Part shown: positions 18,078-28,500 of the stretch, one piece after another
Layout of the letters: every line of letters starts with the position of its first letter
Numbering within the stretch: the first letter of the stretch is position 1
NCBI GenBank assembly: GCA_033344775.1
Contig: JAWPMT010000002.1
Span: 310,001-374,000, forward strand
From: Cytophagales bacterium
GTDB lineage: Bacteria; Bacteroidota; Bacteroidia; Cytophagales; Cyclobacteriaceae
DNA length: 64,000 nt
Reading direction: 5' to 3'
Program-made: the position numbers and the translations under genes
Notes under the pieces: model-generated
Databases searched by the model: none
Told to the model about the DNA's origin: nothing
The model's input: the letters and a program-made list of their open reading frames with translations, nothing else

Positions 18078-19517
18078 ATGGAAACGTTGGTCAGTTCTTC
18101 TAACCAGTTTTATGATTTATCCCACCGGGAGAGGTGCAAATTACTATTGTATAACCTTCATGTAAACTCGGAGCTAGACCTAAGAAGAGAGTCTTCTTGT
18201 TTGAATCTTTTGGCGGTCATTAATCTGGGACAAATCAATGTTTCAGCATTTGCTCAGGCCTTTGGTCAAATGGTAGCGGGACATGATAATTTAAGAGCCC
18301 ATTTTATAAAGGTGGGTAGTTCATTTAAAAAAGTCATATTGCCTACAGATAAGGTTCCTTCGCTGAATGTAGTTCATTTAGAAGCGTCCAACGTCTTAAT
18401 ACAAGAACACCTTAGAAAAGATGAGGATTGGGAATTTGAACTGATTGATTCGCCTTTGTGGATGGCAAACCTATATGTAAAGGAAAACTCCGAAGCCATA
18501 TTTTCATTTTCTGTCAATCATATCATTACCGATCAGTGGTCGATGAATGTGCTCAATCATGATCTATGGAGTTTGTACGAAGCTATATTGTCAGGTGCCG
18601 ATGTATCAGTTGAATCAGGATTACCTGGTGCTCAAATTGGCAATTGGGAAAAGGAGCAATTGGCAATTCATGGAGAATCACTTAAAGACTATTGGAAAAG
18701 AGAACTATCAGGCACATTACCAACGTTTTATCTTCAGCAATTTTATGACCCAGCGTATCATCATCCCTTGATTCAATCCTATAAGGAGGAGTTGGCCTAT
18801 GAGTGCGATTCAAATGGTCTCAGCTTGAATGTCAGGGACTTTAACAGCTTAGTAGGCAACATTCATCGCATTACATGTTATGAAGGTCCTGTGTATCGGA
18901 CCGTGTATGAACAAAGTATTTTAGACTCTCTTAATGAAGTAGCGGCAAAACTCGGGACTACCTTCTCCAACTTGTTGATCGTCGGTTATAAGCTTACACT
19001 GTTTGACCTGACACATAAGCCAGATATAGTGGTTGGTGGTGTCTGGGACTTAAGAGATTCGGAATTCATGAATACGGTTGGATGGCTGGCCTATAATTTT
19101 TTATTGAGATCAGTCATTGATGAAGAAATGATATTAAGTGACTTTATCGAAAATGTTGAGCACAAAACCTTTGAAGTCCTGGATCATAAATTGTTTCGAT
19201 TAGACAGAATACTTGAGCTTTGTGATGTTTCTCTGGAAGCACTTGGGACCACATTCATCAATATTTTTCATGAAACTGAGGAGCAAACCATTACCGACTT
19301 TTCCTCTGCATACGAAGAGGAAAATTCACCATGTTTTTATGATATAGATTGTATGATTACCAGATGTACGAATGGAATAGAGGTGAAATTCAGATACAAG
19401 CAAGGACTATTTGATAGGTCTTTCATTGAAATGTTGTCAAAGCGATATAGAAGAATTTTGAATAAAATGATGGACTATCATTATATGCCGATTAATGAAA
19501 TTCTTACCAGAGGATGA
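18078..19517 (+). CDS. Free-standing condensation-domain protein
   Basis: The 479-residue protein is a single condensation domain with both lobes. Its active motif is NHIITDQ (Asn147 onward): the second His and the Asp of HHxxxDG are kept, but the first His is Asn and the final Gly is Gln. The opening C1 motif is also eroded (SHRERCKLLL), whereas DYWKRELSG-type and later segments are recognisable. It has no carrier or adenylation domain. Stand-alone C proteins can join chains across carrier proteins in trans, for example from the PKS ACP to the Thr carrier, which lacks a full C domain of its own, or form an ester or amide with a free nucleophile. Its stop codon overlaps the thioesterase start by four bases (ATGA), showing translational coupling. 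Confidence 0.82.
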   Translation: METLVSSSNQFYDLSHRERCKLLLYNLHVNSELDLRRESSCLNLLAVINLGQINVSAFAQAFGQMVAGHDNLRAHFIKVGSSFKKVILPTDKVPSLNVVHLEASNVLIQEHLRKDEDWEFELIDSPLWMANLYVKENSEAIFSFSVNHIITDQWSMNVLNHDLWSLYEAILSGADVSVESGLPGAQIGNWEKEQLAIHGESLKDYWKRELSGTLPTFYLQQFYDPAYHHPLIQSYKEELAYECDSNGLSLNVRDFNSLVGNIHRITCYEGPVYRTVYEQSILDSLNEVAAKLGTTFSNLLIVGYKLTLFDLTHKPDIVVGGVWDLRDSEFMNTVGWLAYNFLLRSVIDEEMILSDFIENVEHKTFEVLDHKLFRLDRILELCDVSLEALGTTFINIFHETEEQTITDFSSAYEEENSPCFYDIDCMITRCTNGIEVKFRYKQGLFDRSFIEMLSKRYRRILNKMMDYHYMPINEILTRG

Positions 19518-20242
19518 CTGAACTTCAAGTATTCTTTTTCCATTTTGCGGGGGGTAGTCATTATTCCTATGGTTTTCTTAAGGATCATCTTCCTGCACAA
19601 CACCATTATCATTTTCTTGAACTGCCCGGCAGGGGAAGGAGGTTTGACGAGGAGCTGATCACTGACAAAAACAAAGCGGTTTTGGACCTCCTGGAACAAC
19701 TACAGGTCATCAGAAATAAGGATATCCCGTATGTCATATTCGGACATAGCATGGGTGCTCTTATGGGATTGTGGCTGACTTTCAAAATGAAGGAGATGGG
19801 AGACCCTCCAGGCTATTTGATCGTCTCGGGAACAGCAGGGCCAGGAATTGAAGAAGAGAGAGATGAGAAAATCCACTTGATGGATTCCGCAACTTTTAAA
19901 GCCAAATTGGAGAGCATGGGCGGTATTCCCGAAGAGATTTTGGAGGAAGAGGAATTGTTTTCATTTTTTGACCCGATCATCAGAGCGGATTTTGAAGTAG
20001 TAGACCCTGATAATTTTACTGAAGGAGGCATTAAAATCGACTGTCCCATTTATGCCCTTATGGGTGATGAAGAAGAACATCACGACAAAATCAAGAATTG
20101 GCAACGCTACACTAAGCAGCAGTTAAATAAAAAGATATTTTCGGGCAATCATTTTTTTATACACGAACATCCGGAACAGGTCGTGGAAGTATTGATGACG
20201 TGTTCTAAGGAAGTTACTGAGGCACAACCAAAAACCCACTAA
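19514..20242 (+). CDS. Type II thioesterase (GrsT-like)
   Basis: This 242-residue alpha/beta-hydrolase matches stand-alone NRPS/PKS editing thioesterases. The start FFFHFAGGSHYSY corresponds to the usual FPxAGGS motif, and ELPGRGRR follows. The catalytic set is Ser79 in GHSMGA, Asp185 in MGDEEEHH and His213 in GNHFFIHEHP. Such enzymes remove stalled or wrong acyl groups from carrier domains in the cytosol. The gene overlaps the condensation protein by four bases and ends seven bases before the ABC exporter, so it is part of the same operon. Length and motifs are normal for the family. Confidence 0.93.
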   Translation: MTELQVFFFHFAGGSHYSYGFLKDHLPAQHHYHFLELPGRGRRFDEELITDKNKAVLDLLEQLQVIRNKDIPYVIFGHSMGALMGLWLTFKMKEMGDPPGYLIVSGTAGPGIEEERDEKIHLMDSATFKAKLESMGGIPEEILEEEELFSFFDPIIRADFEVVDPDNFTEGGIKIDCPIYALMGDEEEHHDKIKNWQRYTKQQLNKKIFSGNHFFIHEHPEQVVEVLMTCSKEVTEAQPKTH

Positions 20243-20249
20243 AGACAGT

Positions 20250-21830
20250 ATGCTCAAAATAAATAAACTACATATCGTATATGTCATATTGTATGCCATC
20301 CCACATACATTATTGCATTTTGGTATAATCTACATCATCAACAATGTGTTGGTAGGAAATGAGGCCTTTCTCAAGACCTACATGGGCTTTGTATTTATTT
20401 CATTCATCGTCTATGCTTATTTATTAAACGTCATTTTTCAAAAAAAGCTCAACCAGTATACTTTCAAAATCCTCTATGATAGTGAGAAAAAGTTGTTCAA
20501 GCAGTTGTTGAATGCTCCCATAAAAGCATTGGATAAGTTTGGAAGTGAGCGTTTTTACACGGTAATGACGGACCTTAGGGCTTTTTCTGGTTTGCCATAT
20601 GTGATTAAAGAGACTGTCTGTTCCTTAATGCTCCTCATACTGGGATTGGGCTACATGTTTACCATTTCGGTTGTATCCGCGTCCATCGTATTCTCACTGA
20701 TCGTCATCATGACAGGTGTGTACTTTTTCATCATTAACCTCATGTCTTCTCAAATGAACAAACTACGGGAGTATGATGAGACCTACCACGAATACATCAA
20801 AGATTTGGTCGACGGATTTAAGGAATTTAAGTTGAGTCTGGTGAGAAGAACAAATGTTGTCTCCAAATACTTAAACCCCAATCGCGATAAATCTGAACAA
20901 CTCGACTATAAATTGAACTACGTATTCCTTTCGTTGAGTATGATCAGTGAGTACGGATTACACTTCGTCATTGCAGTGATTTTGTTCATTTTACCAGCTT
21001 TTGATCTGATCTCGCAAAACGAGATGCTGATCTATGTGATCATTCTATTGTTTATAACAGGGCCGATCAACAACCTAATAAATCTACAACAGACCTATAC
21101 GCGATTTCTGGTAGCCATCAATCGGGTAAAACAATTTCTTGAGGACTTTAAAGCAGTAGAAAGTAAAGAAGAAAAAGAAGAGCAGATAGACAAAAGTTTC
21201 GAGTTGCTTCAAATGGAAAATATCACCTTTCGGCACAAAAGCGAAAATGGTGAGTTTGTCCTCGGACCAATAGACTTCCAACTGAGAAAGGGTGAAATTG
21301 TGTTTATTTCTGGAGGAAATGGGTCAGGTAAAAGTACCTTCATCAATTTGCTATCAGGCCTTTACACACCGGAAAATGGTGCAATTAGGTTAAATGACAA
21401 GGTTCTTAATAGTACTAAAGATGGTCTGCATGGACTCATTGCGGCCATTTATACGGATAATCATCTTTTTTCTAATAACTATGAAGATTTTCCCCTTAAA
21501 GGAAACACCAGATTCAGTGAGTTAATCCAACTCATGAGATTAGAAAAAATAATTGGCACGGATCATGAGTATTTTACTCGAAAAAATCTATCAAAAGGCC
21601 AGAGTAAAAGATTAGCCCTGATTTTTTCGTTACTTGAAGATAAACCGATCCTTATATTAGACGAATGGGCGGCAGAACAAGATCCTGAGTTCAGGAAATA
21701 CTTTTACAGAGAACTATTGCCACAATTCAGAGCAATGGGGAAAACCGTATTAGCGGTAACACATGACGACACTTATTTCGACGCAGCTGATAGAATGATC
21801 AAGTTTGAGTACGGTCGGATTGTGAATTGA
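20250..21830 (+). CDS. Cyclic-peptide ABC exporter, SyrD/PvdE family
   Basis: The 526-residue protein joins a six-helix membrane domain (about residues 1-290) to an ATPase domain. The ATPase has Walker A GGNGSGKST (Lys361), signature LSKGQSKR near 447 and Walker B ILILDEWAAEQDP (Asp471, Glu472). The DEWAAEQDP form is characteristic of the cyclic-peptide transporter family that includes SyrD and PvdE. It should export the peptide, or a precursor of it, across the inner membrane and works as a homodimer. It lies seven bases after the thioesterase and before a 227-base gap, so it probably ends the first plus-strand transcript. Its presence suggests that the final product or intermediate is secreted and that export contributes to self-protection. 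Confidence 0.92.
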   Translation: MLKINKLHIVYVILYAIPHTLLHFGIIYIINNVLVGNEAFLKTYMGFVFISFIVYAYLLNVIFQKKLNQYTFKILYDSEKKLFKQLLNAPIKALDKFGSERFYTVMTDLRAFSGLPYVIKETVCSLMLLILGLGYMFTISVVSASIVFSLIVIMTGVYFFIINLMSSQMNKLREYDETYHEYIKDLVDGFKEFKLSLVRRTNVVSKYLNPNRDKSEQLDYKLNYVFLSLSMISEYGLHFVIAVILFILPAFDLISQNEMLIYVIILLFITGPINNLINLQQTYTRFLVAINRVKQFLEDFKAVESKEEKEEQIDKSFELLQMENITFRHKSENGEFVLGPIDFQLRKGEIVFISGGNGSGKSTFINLLSGLYTPENGAIRLNDKVLNSTKDGLHGLIAAIYTDNHLFSNNYEDFPLKGNTRFSELIQLMRLEKIIGTDHEYFTRKNLSKGQSKRLALIFSLLEDKPILILDEWAAEQDPEFRKYFYRELLPQFRAMGKTVLAVTHDDTYFDAADRMIKFEYGRIVN

Positions 21831-21963
21831 CCATAAATGAATATTTCTATGGAATCAGGCGATGAGTTTTGACCAGGAATAGATTTGATTTTTACAAAGA
21901 CGAATTAATGAACCTATCCGGTTTCATTGATCCAATCTTAGAGATTTGTCCAATTCGAGTATG

Positions 21964-22003
21964 GTACATGCCTAATTCAACTAAGTACATACCTAATTCA
22001 ACT
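21964..22003 (+). repeat. Two-copy tandem repeat, 21-base period
   Basis: GTACATGCCTAATTCAACT (21964-21982) is followed by GTACATACCTAATTCAACT (21985-22003). The two 19-base copies differ at one base and are two bases apart. They lie just upstream of a candidate -7 element and could be paired protein-binding sites, or a chance slippage duplication. Confidence 0.6.
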
Positions 22004-22016
22004 GTAATGAATTGAT

Positions 22017-22024
22017 TACTTTTG
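22017..22024 (+). promoter_or_regulatory. Candidate -7 promoter element for the second JmjC gene
   Basis: TACTTTTG matches the Bacteroidota -7 consensus TAnnTTTG exactly, 34 bases before the TTG start. No clear -33 TTTG is seen at the expected spacing; the tandem repeat occupies that position instead, which would fit an activator-dependent promoter. Confidence 0.38.
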
Positions 22025-22057
22025 ATTTCAATATTCCTGAAATAACAATACGAAACA

Positions 22058-22981
22058 TTGAGTCTCAACAAGAACCAGATTTTTTCAGCTATTCCAAATA
22101 TAGATTCAGCCAGAGAATTGCCAGTTCTGAACGCACTGACCGTCTCTGAAAAGGAGTTTAAACGAGAATTCGTTGATAGAAGCCAGGCATGCCTGATCAA
22201 AGGTGCGGTCTCTCACTGGGATGCAGTTTCCAAATGGACAAACCAGGACTTTTGGTTACATGAGATCAGTGATTTTAAAGTAGGGACTTTTACAAATCAC
22301 AATTACAATGATCAGGAATGGATGAAAGAGAAGGTAGAAATCATGGGATTTCACTCAGCGATTCAGCGGCTATTTAGTGGCGAAAATAAAATATTCAGCA
22401 TCCCAACAGTTGAACTAACAAAAATAGAAGGCCTTGCTAAGGCAGTTGATTCACTTGGGACATTTGAGTTCCTTTCTGATCCAACAGGGCCCAGAGCTTA
22501 TCCCAAGTTGAGGGCATTTATGTATAAAGGAGCTGCAACAGGTTGGCACTTTCATGATTTTGATGAAACATTGATGTGCCAGGTAGCCGGCACAAAACAA
22601 GTAGCGTTGTTGTCTCCAGATATTGAAAACGCCCGGGAAATCGTTGAATTCTTTAATAAAGACAAGTATGTACATGGCGAAAAGTTGGATGCTTCATTCA
22701 ATTTGTCTCCTTTGGTGGCTACGGTGGAGCAAGGCGATGCACTTTATATCCCACCTTATTGGTATCATGGTGTGGTACCCGAAGACAATTCAATTGGTTT
22801 TACGCTGGCCTACTGTTGGGGTAGCCCACTTCACAGGCTAGGAGACTTTTCTAACTTCTTTGTTAGGTATGCTTATAAAAATATTCTTTACCCAATAACG
22901 CCTTTTTCGATTCTCTCACCAATTATTGGATTAATAGCAGCTGCCAGTTTTGGTTTTAATAAACGATTTAGACAATTATAA
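22058..22981 (+). CDS. JmjC/cupin_8-like oxygenase with atypical metal motif
   Basis: The 307-residue protein is a cupin_8/JmjC fold protein: residues 160-180 read ATGWHFHDFDETLMCQVAG and a distal YWYHGVV gives His237. Where the first JmjC protein has His-x-Asp, this one has His164-Phe-His166-Asp167, so the metal ligands are either HxH or a shifted pair. It may still bind iron and 2-oxoglutarate, but catalysis is less certain. The start is taken as TTG because a stop lies 15 bases upstream in frame and the next Met falls inside the domain. A hydrophobic segment near the C-terminus (ILSPIIGLIAAASFGF) may contact membrane. It has its own candidate promoter and stands between the exporter and the permease, so it may act on the product late or belong to a separate transcript. 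Confidence 0.7.
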   Translation: MSLNKNQIFSAIPNIDSARELPVLNALTVSEKEFKREFVDRSQACLIKGAVSHWDAVSKWTNQDFWLHEISDFKVGTFTNHNYNDQEWMKEKVEIMGFHSAIQRLFSGENKIFSIPTVELTKIEGLAKAVDSLGTFEFLSDPTGPRAYPKLRAFMYKGAATGWHFHDFDETLMCQVAGTKQVALLSPDIENAREIVEFFNKDKYVHGEKLDASFNLSPLVATVEQGDALYIPPYWYHGVVPEDNSIGFTLAYCWGSPLHRLGDFSNFFVRYAYKNILYPITPFSILSPIIGLIAAASFGFNKRFRQL

Positions 22982-23049
22982 AGGCTTAGACAAATCAATG
23001 AAATACTGAATTATAATTCGGTAAATCAACTTCCCAAAAATTATTGATT

Positions 23050-25476
23050 ATGATTAAACATTACCTCCTAATTACCCTGCGCCATCTTTTGCGTGATCGA
23101 ATGATGTCCTTCATAAATATTTCAGGTCTTGTCATAGGGTTTAGTATTGGTATCTTAATATTTCAGTACGTTAATTATGAGTTGAGTTTTGATGAATTCC
23201 ATGCCAATGGAAATGAAACATTCCGACTGACTCGATCAGAATTGCGAAATGATGAAATACTCTCATCCGGACCCTTTACTCCCTTCAGTCTTGGTGTGTC
23301 AAGCCTTGAAACCATACCAGAGGTTGTGGGATACAGTAGGATTCACCCTGAAGAAAGCGGTATTGTAAGTATTAAAGAAGAAAGTCGATCATTTGAAGAA
23401 AGTGACATACTTTTCGTTGATAAAAATTTCCTTCAACTATTTAGTTATCAATTGCTTAAAGGGGATGCGGAAAGCTGCCTTCAGGGGCAGAGCAACATTG
23501 TTATTTCTCAAGAAGCAGCTAAGAAGTATTTTGGGAATGAGGATCCAATGGGCAAAAGATTAACCGTAAGTGGAAATTGGGTTAGAAGTGATTTTATAAT
23601 AACGGGGGTATTAGGGAACCTACCCTCTAATACACACTTAAAGTTTGATTTTCTGATCCCTATGGATATGCTGTTGGCTCACGATCAGTATAAAAACAGT
23701 GATGGATGGGGATGGACCAACTTTGTTACCTATTTGAATGTAGATGATGCCAGCAGTGCTTCAGTGGTTACTCAAAAGCTTAATCGACTAGTAGACAATC
23801 AAATAGGTGAAGAATTAGCAAAGGCCAACGTCTCATGGGAGATGACGTTGCAATCTTTGACTGACATACACCTTAAGTCTGATTTTCCTGAAGATTTGGC
23901 GGCAAACAATGGAGACATTTTGAATGTGAGAATTCTCACCATAATAGGCATTTTTATTCTGGTGATTGCATGGGCCAACTATATCAACTTATCAATTGGA
24001 AGAGCAATAAGAAGGGCACGTGAAGTCGGGGTAAGAAAATCGTTTGGCGCGTATAAAGAACAAATCGTTGTTCAGTTCATGGCGGAATCAATTTTATTAA
24101 ATGTGTTGTCCGCAATGTTAGCTATTGGTGTTTCTTATTTATTGCTTCCAGCTTTGAATACGATTGTAGGAGTGGAGCTTAATCTTACGCTTTTTAGTCA
24201 ACCGGCGTTCTGGTTGTATGCGATCATTATTTTGCTGCTAGGATCTTTCCTTTCCGGGTTTTATCCTGCATTCGTCATAGCTTCCTTTCATGTGATCAAT
24301 GCGCTGAAGTCAGAAAAACTACAACGCATGGGGGGCTTTGCCTTGCGAAAAGGCCTGATCATATTTCAGTTTTGTATCTCCTTATTGTTGATATCAGGCA
24401 CCTATTTTGTTTATCAGCAGATACGCTACATGAAAAACAAAGACCTGGGTATCGAAATGGAAAAGATACTGGTAGCAAAGGGGCCAAGAAACAGTGACTT
24501 TTCAGCGTCGAAGCTACGTGTTTTGAAAGATGAATTAAAGGAGCATAATACTTTTGAGAGTGTAACTTGTTCAGGGCATGTACCAAGTACCGGATTCAAC
24601 TGGAGAGGCGGGGTGAGAAAATTGGGCAAAGCCCAGGATCAACAATCGGATGTCACGGTGATTTTTGTTGATAATGAATTTAATTCAACCTATGACTTTG
24701 ACTTTATGTCCGGTAGTCCATTCGCTGCCACTATGTCTTCGCATAAAGATGGTGTCATCATCAATGAGGAAGCTGTAAACATGTTGGAATTGGGATCACC
24801 GGAAAAAGCACTTGAAGAAAAATTGATCATCAGTGCAATTAACGATACAGTGAAGATTATCGGTGTGATAGAAAACTTTCACTGGAGTTCCCTAAAACAG
24901 CCTAATTCACCTTATCTGTTTGCGATTAATCCTTATATATGTTCTTATGTATCTTCAAGGGTAACCAAGGGGGGAATTCAAGAATCCGTTGACCACCTTG
25001 AAGAAACCTATCTTTCTCTTTTTCCAGGCGAACCTTTTGATTACTTCTTTCTAAATAAAGAATTTGAAAAGCAGTATAAATCTGAAGTGCAATTTGGAGA
25101 CTTGTTAACATCTTTTTCATTGCTATCAGTCATTATTACTTGTTTGGGGTTATTTGCATTGGTCACTTTTTCTACGGCTCAGCGCCGCAAGGAAATCAGT
25201 GTGAGAAAAGTCCATGGCGCCAGTCTTTCAGGGTTGATGTTTCTGTTAGTCAGGGAATATGTGATACTGTTGATCATAGCAAGTGCGATCTCTCTTCCTG
25301 TCGTTTTTTATTTTGGCCAATCATGGATGGAAAATTTTGCCTTTCGCAAAGGGTTTGATCTAGGTGTTTTTGTGTTTCCTGTCCTCACCCTTGCCGCAAT
25401 ATCGTTTGTGACAATTTTGAGGCAAATACTCTCATTGGCAAGGATAAATCCTACAGAAGCTTTGAGAAACGATTGA
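23050..25476 (+). CDS. FtsX/MacB-type ABC transporter permease without ATPase
   Basis: The 808-residue protein has the layout of Bacteroidota double-FtsX permeases: an N-terminal helix (NISGLVIGFSIGILIF), a large periplasmic MacB-PCD-like domain, three helices around residues 290-420, a second short helix and periplasmic domain, and three final helices. The conserved signature REVGVRKSFGAYK occurs after the first FtsX helix and RKEISVRKVHGAS after the later one. The start chosen is the ATG at 23050, because the TTG six bases earlier has nothing to favour it. No ATPase partner is encoded nearby. Within the cluster it may help to extrude or resist the peptide by the mechanotransmission mechanism of MacB, but such permeases are common elsewhere in these genomes, so the link is positional only. 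Confidence 0.85.
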   Translation: MIKHYLLITLRHLLRDRMMSFINISGLVIGFSIGILIFQYVNYELSFDEFHANGNETFRLTRSELRNDEILSSGPFTPFSLGVSSLETIPEVVGYSRIHPEESGIVSIKEESRSFEESDILFVDKNFLQLFSYQLLKGDAESCLQGQSNIVISQEAAKKYFGNEDPMGKRLTVSGNWVRSDFIITGVLGNLPSNTHLKFDFLIPMDMLLAHDQYKNSDGWGWTNFVTYLNVDDASSASVVTQKLNRLVDNQIGEELAKANVSWEMTLQSLTDIHLKSDFPEDLAANNGDILNVRILTIIGIFILVIAWANYINLSIGRAIRRAREVGVRKSFGAYKEQIVVQFMAESILLNVLSAMLAIGVSYLLLPALNTIVGVELNLTLFSQPAFWLYAIIILLLGSFLSGFYPAFVIASFHVINALKSEKLQRMGGFALRKGLIIFQFCISLLLISGTYFVYQQIRYMKNKDLGIEMEKILVAKGPRNSDFSASKLRVLKDELKEHNTFESVTCSGHVPSTGFNWRGGVRKLGKAQDQQSDVTVIFVDNEFNSTYDFDFMSGSPFAATMSSHKDGVIINEEAVNMLELGSPEKALEEKLIISAINDTVKIIGVIENFHWSSLKQPNSPYLFAINPYICSYVSSRVTKGGIQESVDHLEETYLSLFPGEPFDYFFLNKEFEKQYKSEVQFGDLLTSFSLLSVIITCLGLFALVTFSTAQRRKEISVRKVHGASLSGLMFLLVREYVILLIIASAISLPVVFYFGQSWMENFAFRKGFDLGVFVFPVLTLAAISFVTILRQILSLARINPTEALRND

Positions 25477-25597
25477 TGGCTATCCCTAAAATGAAGATTA
25501 AAAGCTAATCTGTACCCCAAATATTGAAGACTGAATGATAACCTGATAAAAAGGAATCTGGATTTCATTTATAAACATTTATTTCGCAGTGTCCTAA

Positions 25598-28500
25598 ATG
25601 AGTCAACTACCAAACCAAACTAAAAACAAACAATCAATGGAGGATCAGCAGCGTCTGGCTCATCAGAAATCTTATCAGCAAAACAGCATAGAAAAGGTAA
25701 GTTTCAGTAGCAGTGATTTACCCTATTTTCAGAAGGTAACAAAAGGCAATGCAGCTGCTGAATTCACCATTTTGATCACCCTGTATAGTGCCTTGTCTCA
25801 AAGGTACTTTAGGCAAGAAGAGCCAATATTTTCCCAAAACTTGATAGACAAGGAGTTGGGAGTGCATCTTTCTTTAGGATCAATTGAGGGGGTCACATTG
25901 AAGCAATACTTGCAAATGGTAACGCAAGAGGTGCAGGATGCCTACAATAACCTTTCAAATAGTGCTAGCTCCAACGAGGAATCTTTAGATAATACGGAAT
26001 TACTTGCTTTTTCCTTTAATCATGATAGTGCCGGGATTGATGCAAATCGTCTACACCTTCAAACCACTATTGACGGGCGTGAATTACGCTGTTCATTGTA
26101 TTACGAAAATGCTCATTTGGAGGGTGAAGTGGCCAGCCATTTTCTAAGGAATTATGAAAAATGGCTAGTGAACCTCGAAGAATATCTGGCACTGGAAATA
26201 GCAAATATTCCAATCTTAACAGATGAAGAACTTACCGAACAACTTAAAGCATTAGAATACTTTAAAACGGATTATCCTAAAGATAAAACCATCGTAAGTC
26301 TGTTCCTTGAGCAGGTCATTGCTACCCCTAACAACGTCGCATTAAAATACGGCGACAAGGAATATACTTATTTAGAACTTGATGAGCGATCCTCTCAGTT
26401 GGCACATTACCTAATTGAACGCTACAGCGTTTTGCCTGAAGAATTAGTTGGGATCAATCTTGACCGAAGTGAATGGCAGATCATTTCTATTCTGGCGGTA
26501 TTGAAGTCAGGTGGATGCTATGTGCCCATCGACCCTGAATATCCGGAGGAAAGAATTGAATACATCCTGTCTGACAGTCAATGTAAATTGTGCATTGACA
26601 AGCTAGAAATAGAGAGTTTTTGGAAAACCCATCGCCAATATGCCACCACAACTCCGGATGTTAAACTGAATCCATCCAATCTCGCCTACATTATTTACAC
26701 CTCCGGAACCACAGGTAAACCCAAAGGGACCATGGTGGAGCATGTAAATGTTGTAAGGTTATTCAAGAACGCCAATCCATCATTTGATTTTAACGATCAG
26801 GATACATGGACACTGTTTCATTCTTTCTGCTTTGACTTTTCTGTTTGGGAAATTTTTGGAGCCTTGCTTTTTGGAGGCAAGCTGATTGTAGTGCCTTCAC
26901 ATATCACCAAAGATCCGGATAAATTTCTGGAGTTGATCATCGAAGAGCAAGTCACAGTGCTCAATCAAACGCCAACTGCGTTTTACAATTTGATGGATCA
27001 TTCGAGCCGTGTCGATAAGGTTCCTTTACGCTACATCATATTTGGAGGTGAGAAACTTAATCCCAAAAGGTTGAAGGAATGGGCAGGGGGATATCCGAAT
27101 ATTAAGTTTGTGAATATGTATGGTATTACAGAAACTACCGTACATGTAACATATCATGAAGTTTCTCTTGAAGAGATGGATAGTCCTTCAAGTAATATCG
27201 GAGAACCAATCCCAACGACAACTTGCTATATTCTTGATGAATTCCAGCAACTGGTGCCCACGGGCGTCATCGGTGAAATCTATGTAGGAGGAGCTGGTGT
27301 AACACGAGGTTACCTGAACAGAAGTGAGTTGACCAATGAAAGGTTCTTGGTGGATACATTTGATCCCAACGGACGTTTGTATCGAACCGGAGACCTTGCA
27401 AAATGGAAGAGCGACTTTTCCATGGAGTATCTGGGAAGGGCTGATGACCAGATCAAAATTAGAGGATACCGTGTTGAGCTCGAAGAAATAGCAAATGCCT
27501 TGTTAGAATTACCCGCGGAAATCAATCAGGCAGTGATTGATTTTAGGCTGGTTCGAGGAGAAAAAATGCTGGTAGCCTATTTTGTTGGGCAAGAGATAGC
27601 AAGCGTAGAATTACAAACCTTGCTCGAAGGTAAGCTGCCACATTATATGGTTCCTAAATATTACATCAGGGTCCCTGCGGTGCCACTCACTAAAAATGGG
27701 AAGGTGGATAAGAAAGCACTTCCCGATGTAGACACTCAAGATGTAAATCAAGTACCCTATGTAAGCCCTCGAAATCACACGGAGGAAGCCCTGGTAGAAA
27801 TTTGGCAGGAAGTACTCACACTTGATAAAGTGGGAGTGAATGATGATTTCTTTGATTTAGGAGGTCATAGTTTACTGGTTGGTCAGGTTACTAACAGAAT
27901 ATATCAGACATTAGGAAAAAGCATCTCAGTAAAGGAGTTTTTTGAAAAGCCTAAAATATCGGAAATAAGTGTTAGCCTCAATACGGTTGATTATGCTCCG
28001 ATACCTAGCGCCCTGGAAGCTGATTACTACCCGTTGACAGATACCCAGAGAAGAATCTGGGTGCTTAGTCAAATTGAGGGTGGTAATGCTGCTTACAATA
28101 TATCAAGCTCGTTGTTGTTAACGGGTGATTTGGAGGTGGATAAGCTAGAGATTTCATTTAAACAACTCATTGATCGTTACGAAATCTTAAGGACTTTTTT
28201 CAAGATAAATCCAGGTGGCGATGTTGGGCAATTCGTTGTTTCTGCTTCAGAGTTGACTTTTCAGATTGAATATCAGGATTTTAAAAGTAAGAGTAGCGAT
28301 CAAGTTGATACATATCTTCAATCTTATCTCATAGCTCCATTCGACCTTGAGCAAGCACCACTGCTAAAAGCCAGTATTGTCAAAATTGGTGATGGAAAAC
28401 ACTTGTTTTCCATTGTCATGCACCACATTGTCAGTGATGGATGGTCCGTAGAGTTACTCACTTCCGAAGTAATACAGATATATAATAATCTAGTCCAGGG

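Noticed and set aside
21892-22200. 102-codon minus-strand frame containing a doubled VELGMY segment
   Set aside because: The doubling is only the translated 21-base tandem repeat, and the frame runs into the well-supported JmjC gene on the plus strand.
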